From Solenopsis invicta (Eukaryota; Arthropoda; Insecta; Hymenoptera; Formicidae): a DNA stretch of 64,000 nucleotides. The stretch lies in contig NC_052671.1 of NCBI RefSeq assembly GCF_016802725.1, positions 12,156,435 to 12,220,434 of the forward strand, given 5' to 3'. This document shows, one piece after another, positions 38,961-49,779 of the stretch (positions are counted from its first letter, which is position 1; each line of letters begins with the position of its first letter). The notes beneath the pieces are model-generated. The model was given only the letters and a program-made list of their open reading frames with translations. It made no database searches and was not told the DNA's origin. Both the position numbers and the translations under genes were made by a program.

Positions 38961-39062
38961 TTTTTGCAATATTACTGAAAAATTGTAACAATAGTTTGCA
39001 ATGCTTTTTCTATTCTGTGCTGTACGGAATAAAGAATACTATAATGAGAAAAAGGCAAACAA

Positions 39063-39963
39063 AAAAAAAGACACTAAAGCTGTTCAGTCAATCCTAATTT
39101 CAAGACAAGTAACGTAAATAATATCTTAAGATGCTAATATGACGCTCAATCATTGACTTAATCCTTTCCTTATACTAGCCTGGATATTTCCGACCGATTC
39201 TTCTTGGTACATATTTTTCGTAAGTTTAATGGATTATTAAATTATACACTACATTTTATTTTCTACAATAAAATTTTAACATTTGTTTTAGAAAGCTGAA
39301 ATATAACTGTATTGAGCAATAGTATTGAATGAAAGATGTGCATTTCAAATTTTTAACTTTTCTCTATAATTAAATTATGATTAAAAAATGAAAGAAATAT
39401 TCTTTAGTCTTACGTAAATATATAAATGAATTCTTTTGTACATATTTAATATGTACGTGATTTTTTAAAGATGTTTATAAACCCTTTTAAATAAGTAAAA
39501 AGAAATTCGTAAAAACAGATTCGAGATACCCAAGATGGTGGAGACAAGGCATCGTTTTGATCATGGTATCGTAAAGTTTAAAGATATTATATAAGAACCA
39601 GCTAAGAATACTAGTCTAAGTAATATACCAAAACTCCTTTTTTGTTATTACAATTATATTATAAATATAATTAATATAATTTCGATAAATTAAATATGCA
39701 AAACATATAAACAGTACAAAAATCTTATTAATAAAATATTTTTAATGTTAATTAAAAATTTAATTAATATTAATTAATATTAATTACTTAAATTTTAAAA
39801 AGTTTATAATTTATTGTCTTTCTTTGTATGTAAACAAAGAAAGAAAACATATTCTATATTATTTTTCTTACTTCTAATATTTAATAATACATATTATTCT
39901 TTTAATTTAACAGTACATAATTTTTAATTTAAATTGTGTTAAATATAATTACTATAAATGCAG
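39063..39963. other. Spacer 3' of the dehydrogenase gene
   Basis: About 900 bp of AT-rich DNA with no gene or clear repeat. Confidence 0.4.
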
Positions 39964-42900
39964 TTATATTTCAGAAATTTGATGAGAAACAGTTTTCACA
40001 AAACTAATAAAGTCTTTTTCAGGTTCCAACTTCAGAAGTTGACAAGTTTGATTCCATAAATCTTCAGCAATTTGGTTATCTTGTGCTCGCCAATGTGGCG
40101 TTGCAACGCCGCATTCTCTAAAGATACAAATCAAAATTTACAAAATTTGTATTAAAATATATATATATATATATAAATATTTTCTTGTAAAATATATTAA
40201 AATAAAAATAGATATCTATATTAAAATTTTCTGTTTTTGTAGTTATATGATACAAGTACAAATCTAAAGTGTGTAACGGTGAGATTTTTTAAGAACTGTT
40301 AATTTTAAGCACATATAAAAGATATGGTGCAACTATAAATTTATAATTAGAGACAACAAATGTAAAGCAACACACATTTATTGTGTTGAAATTATATTAT
40401 ACAAGATAATTTAGAATGGCCCATGTGTTCCTGTAAAGACGTGTTCTTGAATAAATTTGGAGACGATTTTTCCTGTACAAAAATTTTGTCCGACGCTTAC
40501 TTTTTGAATTATAAGAGAATAAAATTAGCGAATCACGGGCCGTGTAAACATGGTAGACAAAGGCGGCGCAATTCACCATTACCTTACGCGGGTAAGTGCC
40601 CACGTCGGACAATGAGTTGCGCCGCCTTTGTCTACCGTGCTTACACGGCCCGTAATTCGCTAACTTTATCTTCTTATAATTCAAAAAGTAAGCGTCGGAC
40701 AAAATTTTCGTACTGGAAAAATCGTCTCAGAATTTACCTAAGAACACGTTTTTACAGAGACACATGGATCGTTCTGAATAACCCTGTATAAAGCGTTATT
40801 CTGGAATATTAAGATTATTCTCCTGTACACTGTACATATAATACTTCCTGATAATAATTTTACATGTATTATACTTTTTCTTACTTATAATAGAGACCAG
40901 TTTCGTTAGCCGCTTTCTCGTCTACTGAACAATATATAGTTGTTTGTGCACCTTGTTCAGGATTCTTTAAAACTGGTTGCAAAAACGATCGAAAAACAGT
41001 ACTTGCCCCTCGAAATATTGTTGAACTAAAATGTCGACCTAATTCTGACGTAATAACACCAGGATGCAAAGAATATACGTTTATTCCATTGATATGTGCC
41101 TCTGAAAAAAAATACAATAATTTATAAATTAATCCTGCAATAATAATAATAATAAGATATAAAAAAAATCTCTACATTTTTTCCTATTTCAATAAATATT
41201 TCAGAAATTTCCTATTTCATAATGCTTTACATATTATTTTCTAACAGCAATTTGGAGTTTATTTTTTATTGACAAAGGTTGAAATTATCTATTGTAATCT
41301 TTAACTGTATATTTTGGTAATAAAGTTTTAAATTTAAAAAATCTACATTGAAGTAAACGCCATAAAAAATTAAATAAAAAATATAATTTTCTATTTTATT
41401 TAAATTCTTGAAATTTTTAACTTATGAGAAGAGCTTTCTTCTTTTCAATCTCTTACAAATAAAAAATTGTTGATATATTCAAGTGATATTATTTTGAAAA
41501 AAAATTGTTTTTAAAGTGATCAAAGAACTGTAACAAAAAAATTAAAAATATTAAAAAAGTGAGATACCGTATAAATTAACATCTAATTAAGAAACATATT
41601 AGCTAAAATTAGCAAAAATTGTCCTTTTTTGTAACTGTTAATGTGTCATCTACAAATATGTAAAATTCAGGTCTTTACTATAATATTTTTCTTTTCTAAT
41701 AGTTGATCTTATTTACCTTTTAACCGACAAGCAAGTTCCTTGGTGAACAATATGTTGGCTAGTTTACTTTGTGTGTATGCTTTGAAGGGAGTATATGTTT
41801 CCATTAAATTTAGATCCTTATGTATAGCTCCATCTGTACACAAAAAAAAAACAAATATTGAAACAGCATATAATATTAAATAAATTTAATAATTTCCAAT
41901 AATCTTTTCACAAATCCACTAATACTTTTCCATAAGAATAATTAAATTTAAAATTAGCTACAGCGTTAATAAATTTACGTACATTTATGAAGAAACGACG
42001 AAACATTGACTATTCTACAATTAGGACCGGAGGATTGTATTTTTGGCAATAGCAGAAGAGTTAAGAAAAAGTGACCGACATAATTTGTTTGAAACTGTAA
42101 CTCTAATCCATCCTCAGTTTCTTCTTGCGGGCACATCATCACACCAGCGTTGTTTATTAACACGTGTATTGCCGATTCTTTTTTTAACAAGTTTCTGGCA
42201 CATTCTTTTACGCTGGTTAATCTAGAAAGATCTAAATGATAGACCACGAGCTCACCTAAATTGCCTTGAAATTGTTCTCTGTTTGCTCTGAAAATCATCA
42301 TATCATATCATTAACTTGCAGCCGTTGCAAAAATTGTGTGCAAAAATTTGATCAAAAATAGAAAATCAATGTTAATCCGTATGTAAAAAACATAGTTGAG
42401 AAGTAACGCGTTACTTGTAACGTCGTTACGTTTTCGTTATTTTTTTACGATAACAAGCATTACTTTTTCATATCTGTAACGGTAACGTCGTTACAATTTT
42501 ACAGTAACGATAATAAATTCAGCTGTTACTTTTATCGTTACTTTAGTTCCTTATTATCTATTCCATAGATCGATAGAGTCTTGATATAAATATTCCGAAT
42601 GAATATTTCTATCCAAATCAAATAGCATATTAGCAAATAGCAAAAATAAATTTTCAAAATCATAATAATGCGCAATGTACATACAATTAGAAAATGTTCT
42701 TAAATATTAAATATATGATTACTCATTAAATTAGTTTAAAGTTGATTTTTGTGTTAATGAATAATGCTTGATTAATCATTACTCATAATCAATTACAATT
42801 ATTCAAATGTAATTATGAATCGCTATTTTAAGGGGGAACACCACGGTGACGGTTTCAAAAAATCGATTTTTTTTTTGCATTTTTGTGATGTTTGGAGTCT

Positions 42901-45710
42901 TAAAAATATGTCCCTATAATATTATGGTGAAATTCGTAACGGAACTATAGTAAATATGTCATAGAGTAGAACTTGGTCAGATGCCGCTAGTAGAACCGGC
43001 CGCGCGCTACCTGAAAAGATTCGGCAGTCCCCTTGATCTGTCTGTAGGGAGTTTGCAAAAAAAGAGTGCATTAACCACGTACAAAAAAGAATGGGCGCAA
43101 GGCTACGTAAATGTAAAAAAGAAAATAAAGGACTAGGAGGTAAAGGAAAACTTACAGCGAAATTAATTGATGATTTAAGTACTTTTTACGGACTAGCTAT
43201 TCGCAGACATCAAAATTCTGTGGATGAAATGTATAAAGCAATTTGGTCTACTCTGTATCACAAGAGTTCATCTGACGACAATCCGAAACATGATTATTGC
43301 CCGGAGGGGCCAAATTCTTGGTGCACTTGGCACCGAGCAAAAGCTGTACGACAAAGCGATTATACACACAAAACACCGCTTCCTGATGTAGTCATTGATG
43401 CAATCACTCTCATTTATAAAGATTTGAGTGATAAAAGGTTACTTGAAAAATGCTTGGGAGGTTTTACTCAAAATAATAATGAGAGTTTTAACAACATGAT
43501 TTGGAGCATCGATCCAAAAATAACATCAAGTGGAGGTATAGTCGTAGAAATCGCTGCAAGCATCGCTGTTTGTATTTTTAATGATGGATACACCGATGTA
43601 TTAAAAATAATGGAGCTGCTGGGAATTAGAATTGGACGGTCAGCATCACAATTTCGCGACTACAAGGACGATCAACGGCTTTCACTTGCAGACCTCCGAA
43701 CGCAAGCGGCGACGCGTGAGGAAAGATTGCGAAGAAAGCAAAGCAGAAACGAAGCCGAAGAACTAGCTATTGCTTCAGAAGGCACTTCATATGCACCCGG
43801 ATTGTACGCACTTTGGTTCGTTACAAAATTTTATCGTTTTATATGAACCAATTAGTTGTAAAACTTTAAACGCGTTTTTCTCGAAACCACGTTTTCGTAA
43901 CTGGGCGCTCTCATATCTCGGCCAATTTTTATCCGAATAACTTGAAATTTGGACAGAATGTTTACAACAAAATTGTCTTCAGTTGCACGTACAGATTTTT
44001 CAATCGGATTATTAGTTTTTGAAAAACAATTAAAGAAGTAACGAATTTTTGTCGAAAAATCGAAAACTTTTTTTTTAAACAGTGCCATTTTGTCAAAAAT
44101 TATTTTATCAAAAAATCCGTACGTGCAACTAAAACTACATTCATATACTTTAAATCAAAATTTAAAAAATTTATTTCAGAGCTCCCGTTCAGATGCAGCA
44201 CGAGCGCCCGTGCACCCATGTTTTTTCAGACGAGGTGCACATCAATCACCATAGTTATTATAAATATGAATATTATTTTATGAAATTTTTTTTGTAACAT
44301 AATATAAGTATGTACTTTTAACATATATAGTTTATAAATTAAACAAACTATTAGATAATGAAAAAAAAATTCACGAAAATAGCCTTTTTTTCGGCCGTCA
44401 CCCTGGTGTTCCCCCTTAATAAGATTCAATGAATGAATCATATTCTTAAGTGTATATAGGCCTAATTTACACCGAGCACTCAATACGCGTACTAACTCGT
44501 AATTTTCTATTAAATTATCTTACTTTCGACGATGCGTGTATATATGATACATATATTTCATTATCTCGATTCATATTGTACCAGCTTAGTATACTATTCT
44601 TTAAATTCATTGCCAAAGTTAAGATAATTTAATAGAAAATTACTAGTTAGTATTAAGTGCTTGGTGTAAACTAGGCCACGTTTTCTTTTCACGCAATAAA
44701 TAGGTTTTTTTTTATTGTTCTATTTTAAAGTTCTATACTCTACACGATTTGAATCATCTTACATAATTGGAAATTTTACATAAATCGTACGGGATTCTTT
44801 CAAAATTTTGTATTTACTGTTGTATAAAAACTTAAAATTTCTTTTGTTATAATATAAATATATACAATATCATAACTTACTGTGAAGGAGGATTTCTTTT
44901 TATATCTGCAATTGCGTCGTTTGCTTTTTGAATATTTCTACAAGCCAAAATTACTCTTGCTCCTAAATATAAATACTTAATTTATGTATTCAAATATATA
45001 AATATTTTTTTTCATACCAAGTTACACTAAAATATTATCAATAATATAATGATGTTATTGTACGTTTATAAATATTTTTTGAAATATCGATTTCAAATAA
45101 CAAAAAAAATAAATAAATTTAAAGTAAATATTCAACCGATAATGTGACAACACAAATTAAACAAGAACGCCTTTCACGGTCGTAACTAGATCTTAGTGCT
45201 TTATATGTATTCGTGATTTTATACACTTTTGCGAACTTAATAAACTTATTAAGCGCACCAATTACTTTTGGTTATAACACAGCTTTAAATTGAATAAAAA
45301 TTAGCAATATCACGTTTTTATTAATTTTATAATATTTGATGCTGACTAGCATTTAAATTAATCCTTCCCCTCTCCCCTAAAAATCTGTAAAGAATTTATT
45401 GCAAAAAGTATTACCTCAGCCAGGGTATAATAAATTTAGTTACTGTCAAACATTAAATGCACATATGTTAAAAATTTATATGTCTGATGCGATAAAGTTA
45501 AGTCAACAAAATCAATAAACTCAATCTAACAAATCGTTATTTCAAGAAACTATCAATTTCTATTCAAAATTTTTATATTAACGTAAAGTTACCTCTTCTA
45601 TAAAGATCTCTAGCAGTCTCTTTGCCAATTCCTGTATTTGCTCCAGTTATTACAACAGTTTTTCCAACGAGTCTTGCTTTGCTGGTACACCGTGCGTTAA
45701 ATGGCCACAT
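39964..45710 (-). CDS. Short-chain dehydrogenase/reductase, retinol dehydrogenase 11-14 type, 330 aa
   Basis: NAD(P)-dependent oxidoreductase of the classical SDR fold, closest in layout to retinol dehydrogenases 11-14, which interconvert retinoid or other lipid alcohols and aldehydes at membranes. Exons: 45593-45710, 44881-44962, 41983-42287, 41717-41833, 40885-41101, 39964-40117; 993 nt, open, phases fit, all GT-AG. Motifs: cofactor TGANTGIG (residues 22-29), DLS (86-88), NNAG (112-115), catalytic Ser163/164 in NVSS, YTQSK (Y188, K192), HPGV after the fold core, and the C-terminal GLYYKECG with AQD typical of this group. The N-terminus lacks a long membrane anchor. It lies on the same strand as the ORs, between G and H, and is unrelated to them in sequence. 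Introns 2 and 5 carry transposons. The true substrate is unknown; a role in odorant breakdown would be speculation. Confidence 0.9.
40400..40788. mobile_element. Tc1/mariner-type MITE in dehydrogenase intron 5
   Basis: A 389-bp palindromic element with arms of about 170-190 bp, flanked by TA on both sides (40398-40399 and 40789-40790). The ends read TACAAGATAATTTAGAA and TACAGGGTTATTCAGAA. Shared inner words include GACAAAGGCGGCGCAA. The long open frames on both strands are mirror images caused by the palindrome. Confidence 0.8.
42832..44415 (+). mobile_element. TTAA-flanked DNA transposon (Kolobok-like) in dehydrogenase intron 2
   Basis: A 1584-bp element with a TTAA target duplication on both sides (42828-42831, 44416-44419). 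Its terminal inverted repeats start GGGGGAACACCACGGTGACG, with one mismatch in about 21 bp. TTAA is used by piggyBac and Kolobok elements; piggyBac ends start CCC, so the GGG start favours Kolobok. The element contains one transposase-like frame. Confidence 0.75.
43091..43846 (+). CDS. Transposase-like protein fragment (C-terminal part), 251 aa
   Basis: Uninterrupted 251-codon frame inside the TTAA-flanked element; the frame is open further upstream (KECINHVQKR before the ATG). It includes a CPEGPNSWCTWHRAKA Cys/His stretch, then KTPLPDVVIDAI, LLEKCLGGFTQNNNESFNN, and IAASIAVCIFNDG, and ends in a basic coiled region (ATREERLRRKQSR). The pattern of a conserved NESFNN block near a Cys/His motif is known to me from uncharacterised arthropod transposase-like proteins, probably Kolobok. 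A full transposase would be about three times longer, so this is an internally deleted, non-autonomous copy. The frame is intact, which suggests recent loss or continued mobility in trans. Confidence 0.6.
   Translation: MGARLRKCKKENKGLGGKGKLTAKLIDDLSTFYGLAIRRHQNSVDEMYKAIWSTLYHKSSSDDNPKHDYCPEGPNSWCTWHRAKAVRQSDYTHKTPLPDVVIDAITLIYKDLSDKRLLEKCLGGFTQNNNESFNNMIWSIDPKITSSGGIVVEIAASIAVCIFNDGYTDVLKIMELLGIRIGRSASQFRDYKDDQRLSLADLRTQAATREERLRRKQSRNEAEELAIASEGTSYAPGLYALWFVTKFYRFI
44459..44677. mobile_element. MITE in dehydrogenase intron 2
   Basis: 219 bp with about 63-bp inverted arms. The ends are GGCCTAATTTACACCGAGCA and GGCCTAGTTTACACCAAGCA, and both arms include TTTTCTATTAAATTATCTTA. It lies 43 bp beyond the TTAA-flanked element. 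No clear target duplication. Confidence 0.75.
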
Positions 45711-46829
45711 TTTACCGTTTCTTTTACGGTTTCACGATGCTCTTTAAAAAACGAGGAGAACAACTATCTACGACGTAGATTCTACGCCAACTCGTACTTA
45801 AATGCCAAGATCTTGCCTGAAAGAGTGTAGGTTTCATTCCTGTGTGCGGTCTTTTTATAATGTAGGGAGGGAGAATAAAGAGAGACAGGTGGGAGAGAAG
45901 AAGCGAAGGAGAAGGAGGAGGATGGAAAGAAAAATCATACTACATAGATTATAGATCATACTGTATTACTTTCACAAGATATAGCAAATATTATATTTGA
46001 AATATTTATGTTTTATTGTTCATAAATTTACAATCATTTTAAAAGAAACATTGAAATTAAATAAATTTAATTCTTAATTAAAAAAATAATGTAAATTATC
46101 TAGTACAAATAAGTTAAAAGTAATAGAAATAATAAATAATAATAAATAAATAATACTTATTTTAAAAATTATGCAATTTCTCGTAAAAAAATCTTGTATA
46201 AAATCAAGTAATATATACATTAGAGTGGTCCAAAAAAACCGACTACTTTTTTCTTCATGTACTTTATCGGAAATCAAAAATATATGTTGCAAAAGTAACC
46301 TTCCATTTTTTATCAAATTTTTAAAAAATGTTTCAGAGGTTGCTGTAATCGTTTAAACACGAAAATCAATGTAACATGCTATTTTGATTTTTTTTTTTAT
46401 TAAATTGAGACATATCCTGCTGAGTTGATCATTGAGATTTTATAATATTGCTAGGAATTAAATAAATAAGCTTGAATTTTTTTAGTAAGTCATTTAGTAA
46501 GTCATTTCAAAAATAAGTAAGTCATTTATTTAATCTTGCAAAACTTAAATTTTCACGAAAATGGACATTTAAACGCTTAAATGTTCCAGTCAGAAATGTC
46601 TAGTTGATACGACGTTGAATCAATGTTAAAAACCAAATGTATTTATGTTTCTCAACGGTACTAAAGAAAGAAATCTTGTATTTTTAAATCAAAAGAGCAC
46701 AAGCACAAGTTTCAAATAATTATTTCAACGTTGAATCAACTTTGAAACAAAGGTTACTGTTCTGACTGGATAGTCCATCACTAGTATCATGTTTAGTTAT
46801 TTTTTGAGCTATTTTTAGATGGCACACTT
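45711..46829. other. 5' flank of the dehydrogenase gene
   Basis: No gene. A GA-rich tract lies at 45866-45937, about 155-230 bp upstream of the ATG, possibly in the promoter region. The remainder is AT-rich. Confidence 0.4.
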
Positions 46830-46968
46830 CTATTACTAGAGGAATGCCATTAAATCTAGGTTATCTCGCAGTAAGAAAATAAACAAGATTCAAGACTAAA
46901 ATCTTGAGTCTTGTTTACTTTCCCACAGCGAGATAACTTAGATTTAAATGGTGTATATGTAATAAACG
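46830..46968. mobile_element. Short foldback element
   Basis: The arms ATTAAATCTAGGTTATCTCG and CGAGATAACTTAGATTTAAA, plus AACAAGATTCAAGACT and AGTCTTGTTTA, pair around a tiny loop near 46895. Hairpin MITE of about 140 bp. Confidence 0.65.
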
Positions 46969-47746
46969 GAAAAGCACCTATGCAACTGTTGTAATTAGTT
47001 TATACATTCAGATCTGACAAGAACTAAGAGCAAAAACCAATTATTTTAATAAATTTTACAACAGTTGCAAAACTATTTTTTCCACTGAACACAACCGATG
47101 GTTTTCTCGTATTTTTTAATAAAAATGTAACTAAATCGAAAACTCCTGAACTTTTATTCTCCAATGCTTAACAAAAAAAAATTTTTGTAGAATTTTGGAG
47201 AAGAAGGTAGAGGAAAAGAGAGTAATATGGCACTCATTTTAATTTTATTGAATAACTTTGTTTTTAATTAATATTTTCTGATAAAACTTGAACGATTACA
47301 TTCGTTAGAGTGTTGTTCGACAGATTCTAGACTCAAAGTAATGAAATATTTATTACTTTAGACGTGATTTATAAAAATCTAATGCACTGCATAATTGATG
47401 GAAGAAAAAAGTGGTTGTAATATGAGTATCCATAAAAATAATTTTAAAAAATTGATTTAGTTTAAAAAAAAACACAGTACCTCATTACAAAATTATATAT
47501 TTTTAATTTTCTATTGTTTAGAATTTTCTTGATTTAGAATTTTCCTGCGTTCAGAAACTTTAGAAGTACCATTAAAAATTTCATTAAAAATAACATTTTA
47601 TCCTTGTTTAACATTAAACAACAAGCATAAAATGATGTCTCTAATGTTTATAAATACCGCTCTTTAGAATGACAATTAATTTATTGAAGAAATATTAGAA
47701 TCTACGTCGTAAATAGTCGTTGTCGTCGCTTTTTGAAGTGCATCAT

Positions 47747-47748
<2 letters not shown>
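46969..47748. other. Spacer, nothing recognised
   Basis: About 780 bp of AT-rich DNA; no gene, repeat or terminal structure seen. Confidence 0.4.

Positions 47749-47808
<60 letters not shown>
47749..47808. repeat. (CA)n microsatellite
   Basis: About 27 CA units followed by GCACACGC. It gives rise to a spurious His/Thr-rich frame. Confidence 0.95.
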
Positions 47809-47809
<1 letters not shown>

Positions 47810-47849
47810 TATGCACAAACAAATGGGGGGAGGGGGGGTGCAAAAGGGT

Positions 47850-48001
47850 GGGTCTGTCGACGCTGTAGGCTATTGGTTTGTATGCAATTGAGTCCCTCCC
47901 ATTATTCTTGATGATGAAGTTTTTTGTAATATTACTGAAAAATTGTGCAATGTTTTTGCTATTCTGTTATGGCCTACCCCGTTGCACTCTCCTCCCTGTG
48001 T

Positions 48002-48042
<41 letters not shown>

Positions 48043-48366
48043 CGTGCGTGCGTACGTGCGTGCGTGCGTTTGTCTCTTAATTTTATATTTGTACGCAATT
48101 TGGCTTGTAGGCTATCGAACTATAGGCAAAAATTTTTGTGTGCTATATGACTTGCGCAATAATGTTATGTGTGCTAACGTACATTTGTTTCTCAATTTAA
48201 TATTTGTGCACAATAGAGCTTGTTGGCTATCAAACTATAGGTAAAAATTTTTGTGTACACAAATTTTTATGGATTAAAATTATTGTGCACGAAAAATTTG
48301 TGGATAAACTTACACTGGTTATCGACGCTGTAGGCTATTGATTTGTAGGCAGCTGGAACCATTCTC
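47850..48366. repeat. Dispersed repeat, second family, copy 2
   Basis: Matches 37560-37895 in the same orientation, with internal repetition: the TTGTAGGCTATC / CAATTTAATATTTGTG segment occurs twice (about 48075-48125 and 48190-48240). Interrupted by the TG microsatellite. Confidence 0.55.
47997..48069. repeat. (TG)n / (TGCG)n microsatellite
   Basis: A TG run, then TGCG units. It lies inside a copy of the second dispersed repeat family (47850-48366) and gives spurious Cys/Val frames. Confidence 0.95.
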
Positions 48367-48541
48367 ATGTTATATAAAACAATGTATAAAATATTTCTCA
48401 ACTATAGTCTTCCAAAATTCAATATAAACATTATTAATTATAACGTTATTTTTACTAATTCCAAAAACCCAATTATTAATAATAATTATACATCTAAGCT
48501 TTATTTTGTTTCATTCTTATATACATATATTCATATTACAC
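48367..48541 (-). pseudogene. Fragment of decayed OR intron 1, left part
   Basis: Aligns by eye with 28090-28250, the region between exon 1 and exon 2 of the fossil 3' of F (shared CATTATTAATTATAACGTT and ATTATTAATAATAATTAT). The homology stops abruptly at 48541 and resumes near 52860, so the DNA between is an insertion. Confidence 0.5.
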
Positions 48542-49779
48542 TACTCAAAAAAAAATAGGGAACACTTTCCAGACACCAAAAATTAGGCTATATTCAAATG
48601 ACTGTGACTCGGTGAAAAATCATCGTAGATAAAAAATAAAAAAAGCATTTTGAAGCTTGAAGATCGAGCTTTAACGTTCTACCAGCAGATTTTCAAAATT
48701 CTTTTAACTTCCTTGTCTTATGCAGTAAAAAAGTACACCTTGTTTTGTTCGTTAAAATTTCGTATTTTTGACACTTTGCAGATCGACCAACAAATTTTTT
48801 TCAAATAATTCAAGTAAAATTTCATAAACTACAACATTTTACCTACAAAATGCTTTTTTAAAAATTTCTCTACGATTTTTTTTGACCGAGTTATGCAACT
48901 TTGAAGCTAAACCTGCATTTTTTACAAATGATATCCGTACTCCGTGAAAAATTATCGTAGACAAAAAATCAAAAAACCATTTTAAAGCTCGAAGTTTCAG
49001 CTTTAACATGCTATTAATGATTTTCAAAAATTTTCTCAATTTCTTAGTACTATGCTCCAAAAAAGATACACTGTTTTTTCCTTAAAATAACGTATTTTTA
49101 ACAGCCTGTAGCTCAATAAAAAAATTTTTCTCGACAAATCCAATACAAGTGCCATAAAGTATGACATTTTCTCTACAAAATGCTTTTTTTTAAATTTTTT
49201 CTACGATTTTTTTTGACCGAGTTACAAGACTTCGAAGATATACATTTTTTACAGTACATTTTTCCGAAAAATGACGTCAGATCTCAGGAGTGTGACTGCA
49301 CAATCGGCATTGGCAAAAAATAATTCATTGTGAAGTTATAAAAGAAAAACCATTAAGCAAAAATGAGAAATTGTTAAAAAATCCACTTTTCCTTCAAAAA
49401 ATCATATCTTCGCAACAAAAAACATTTAAGGACTTTCAAATATGGCGTTTTAAAGCTAAAGAGTCACACTTTCAAAATAAAATTTGGCAAAGTCATTCTT
49501 TTTAAAAAGTATAATTATGTAACATGGAGAATATGAGGTATTATTGGGCATCTAAAAATCTACTTTTTTAAAAAAAATCATATCTTTGCAACAAAAAACT
49601 TTGAAAAACTTTACAATACGGCGTTTTAAAACTAAAGATTCATACTTAAAAAAAAAATTATATCATTGTCATTTCTATTAAAAAATGTACTTATGTAACA
49701 AGGCAAATATGAGGTATTTTTGATTAAATCGTGTCTAAAATTGAAAATTGATGTGTTTCATGATATATTTCGAAAAAAA
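48542..49779. repeat. Modular repeat element, includes dispersed repeat copy 2
   Basis: It begins CTCAAAAAAAAATAGGGAAC and holds two direct copies of a 330-bp module (about 48600-48925 and 48935-49245; for example ACAAAATGCTTTTTT and TTTTTTGACCGAGTTA recur 330 bp apart). These are followed at 49283-49779 by the segment also present at 3570-4055. No coding frame. Transposon class unknown. Confidence 0.55.

Noticed and set aside
40397..40791. Two similar frames of over 100 codons on opposite strands
   Set aside because: Mirror images generated by the TA-flanked palindromic MITE; they encode the same sequence because the arms are inverted copies.
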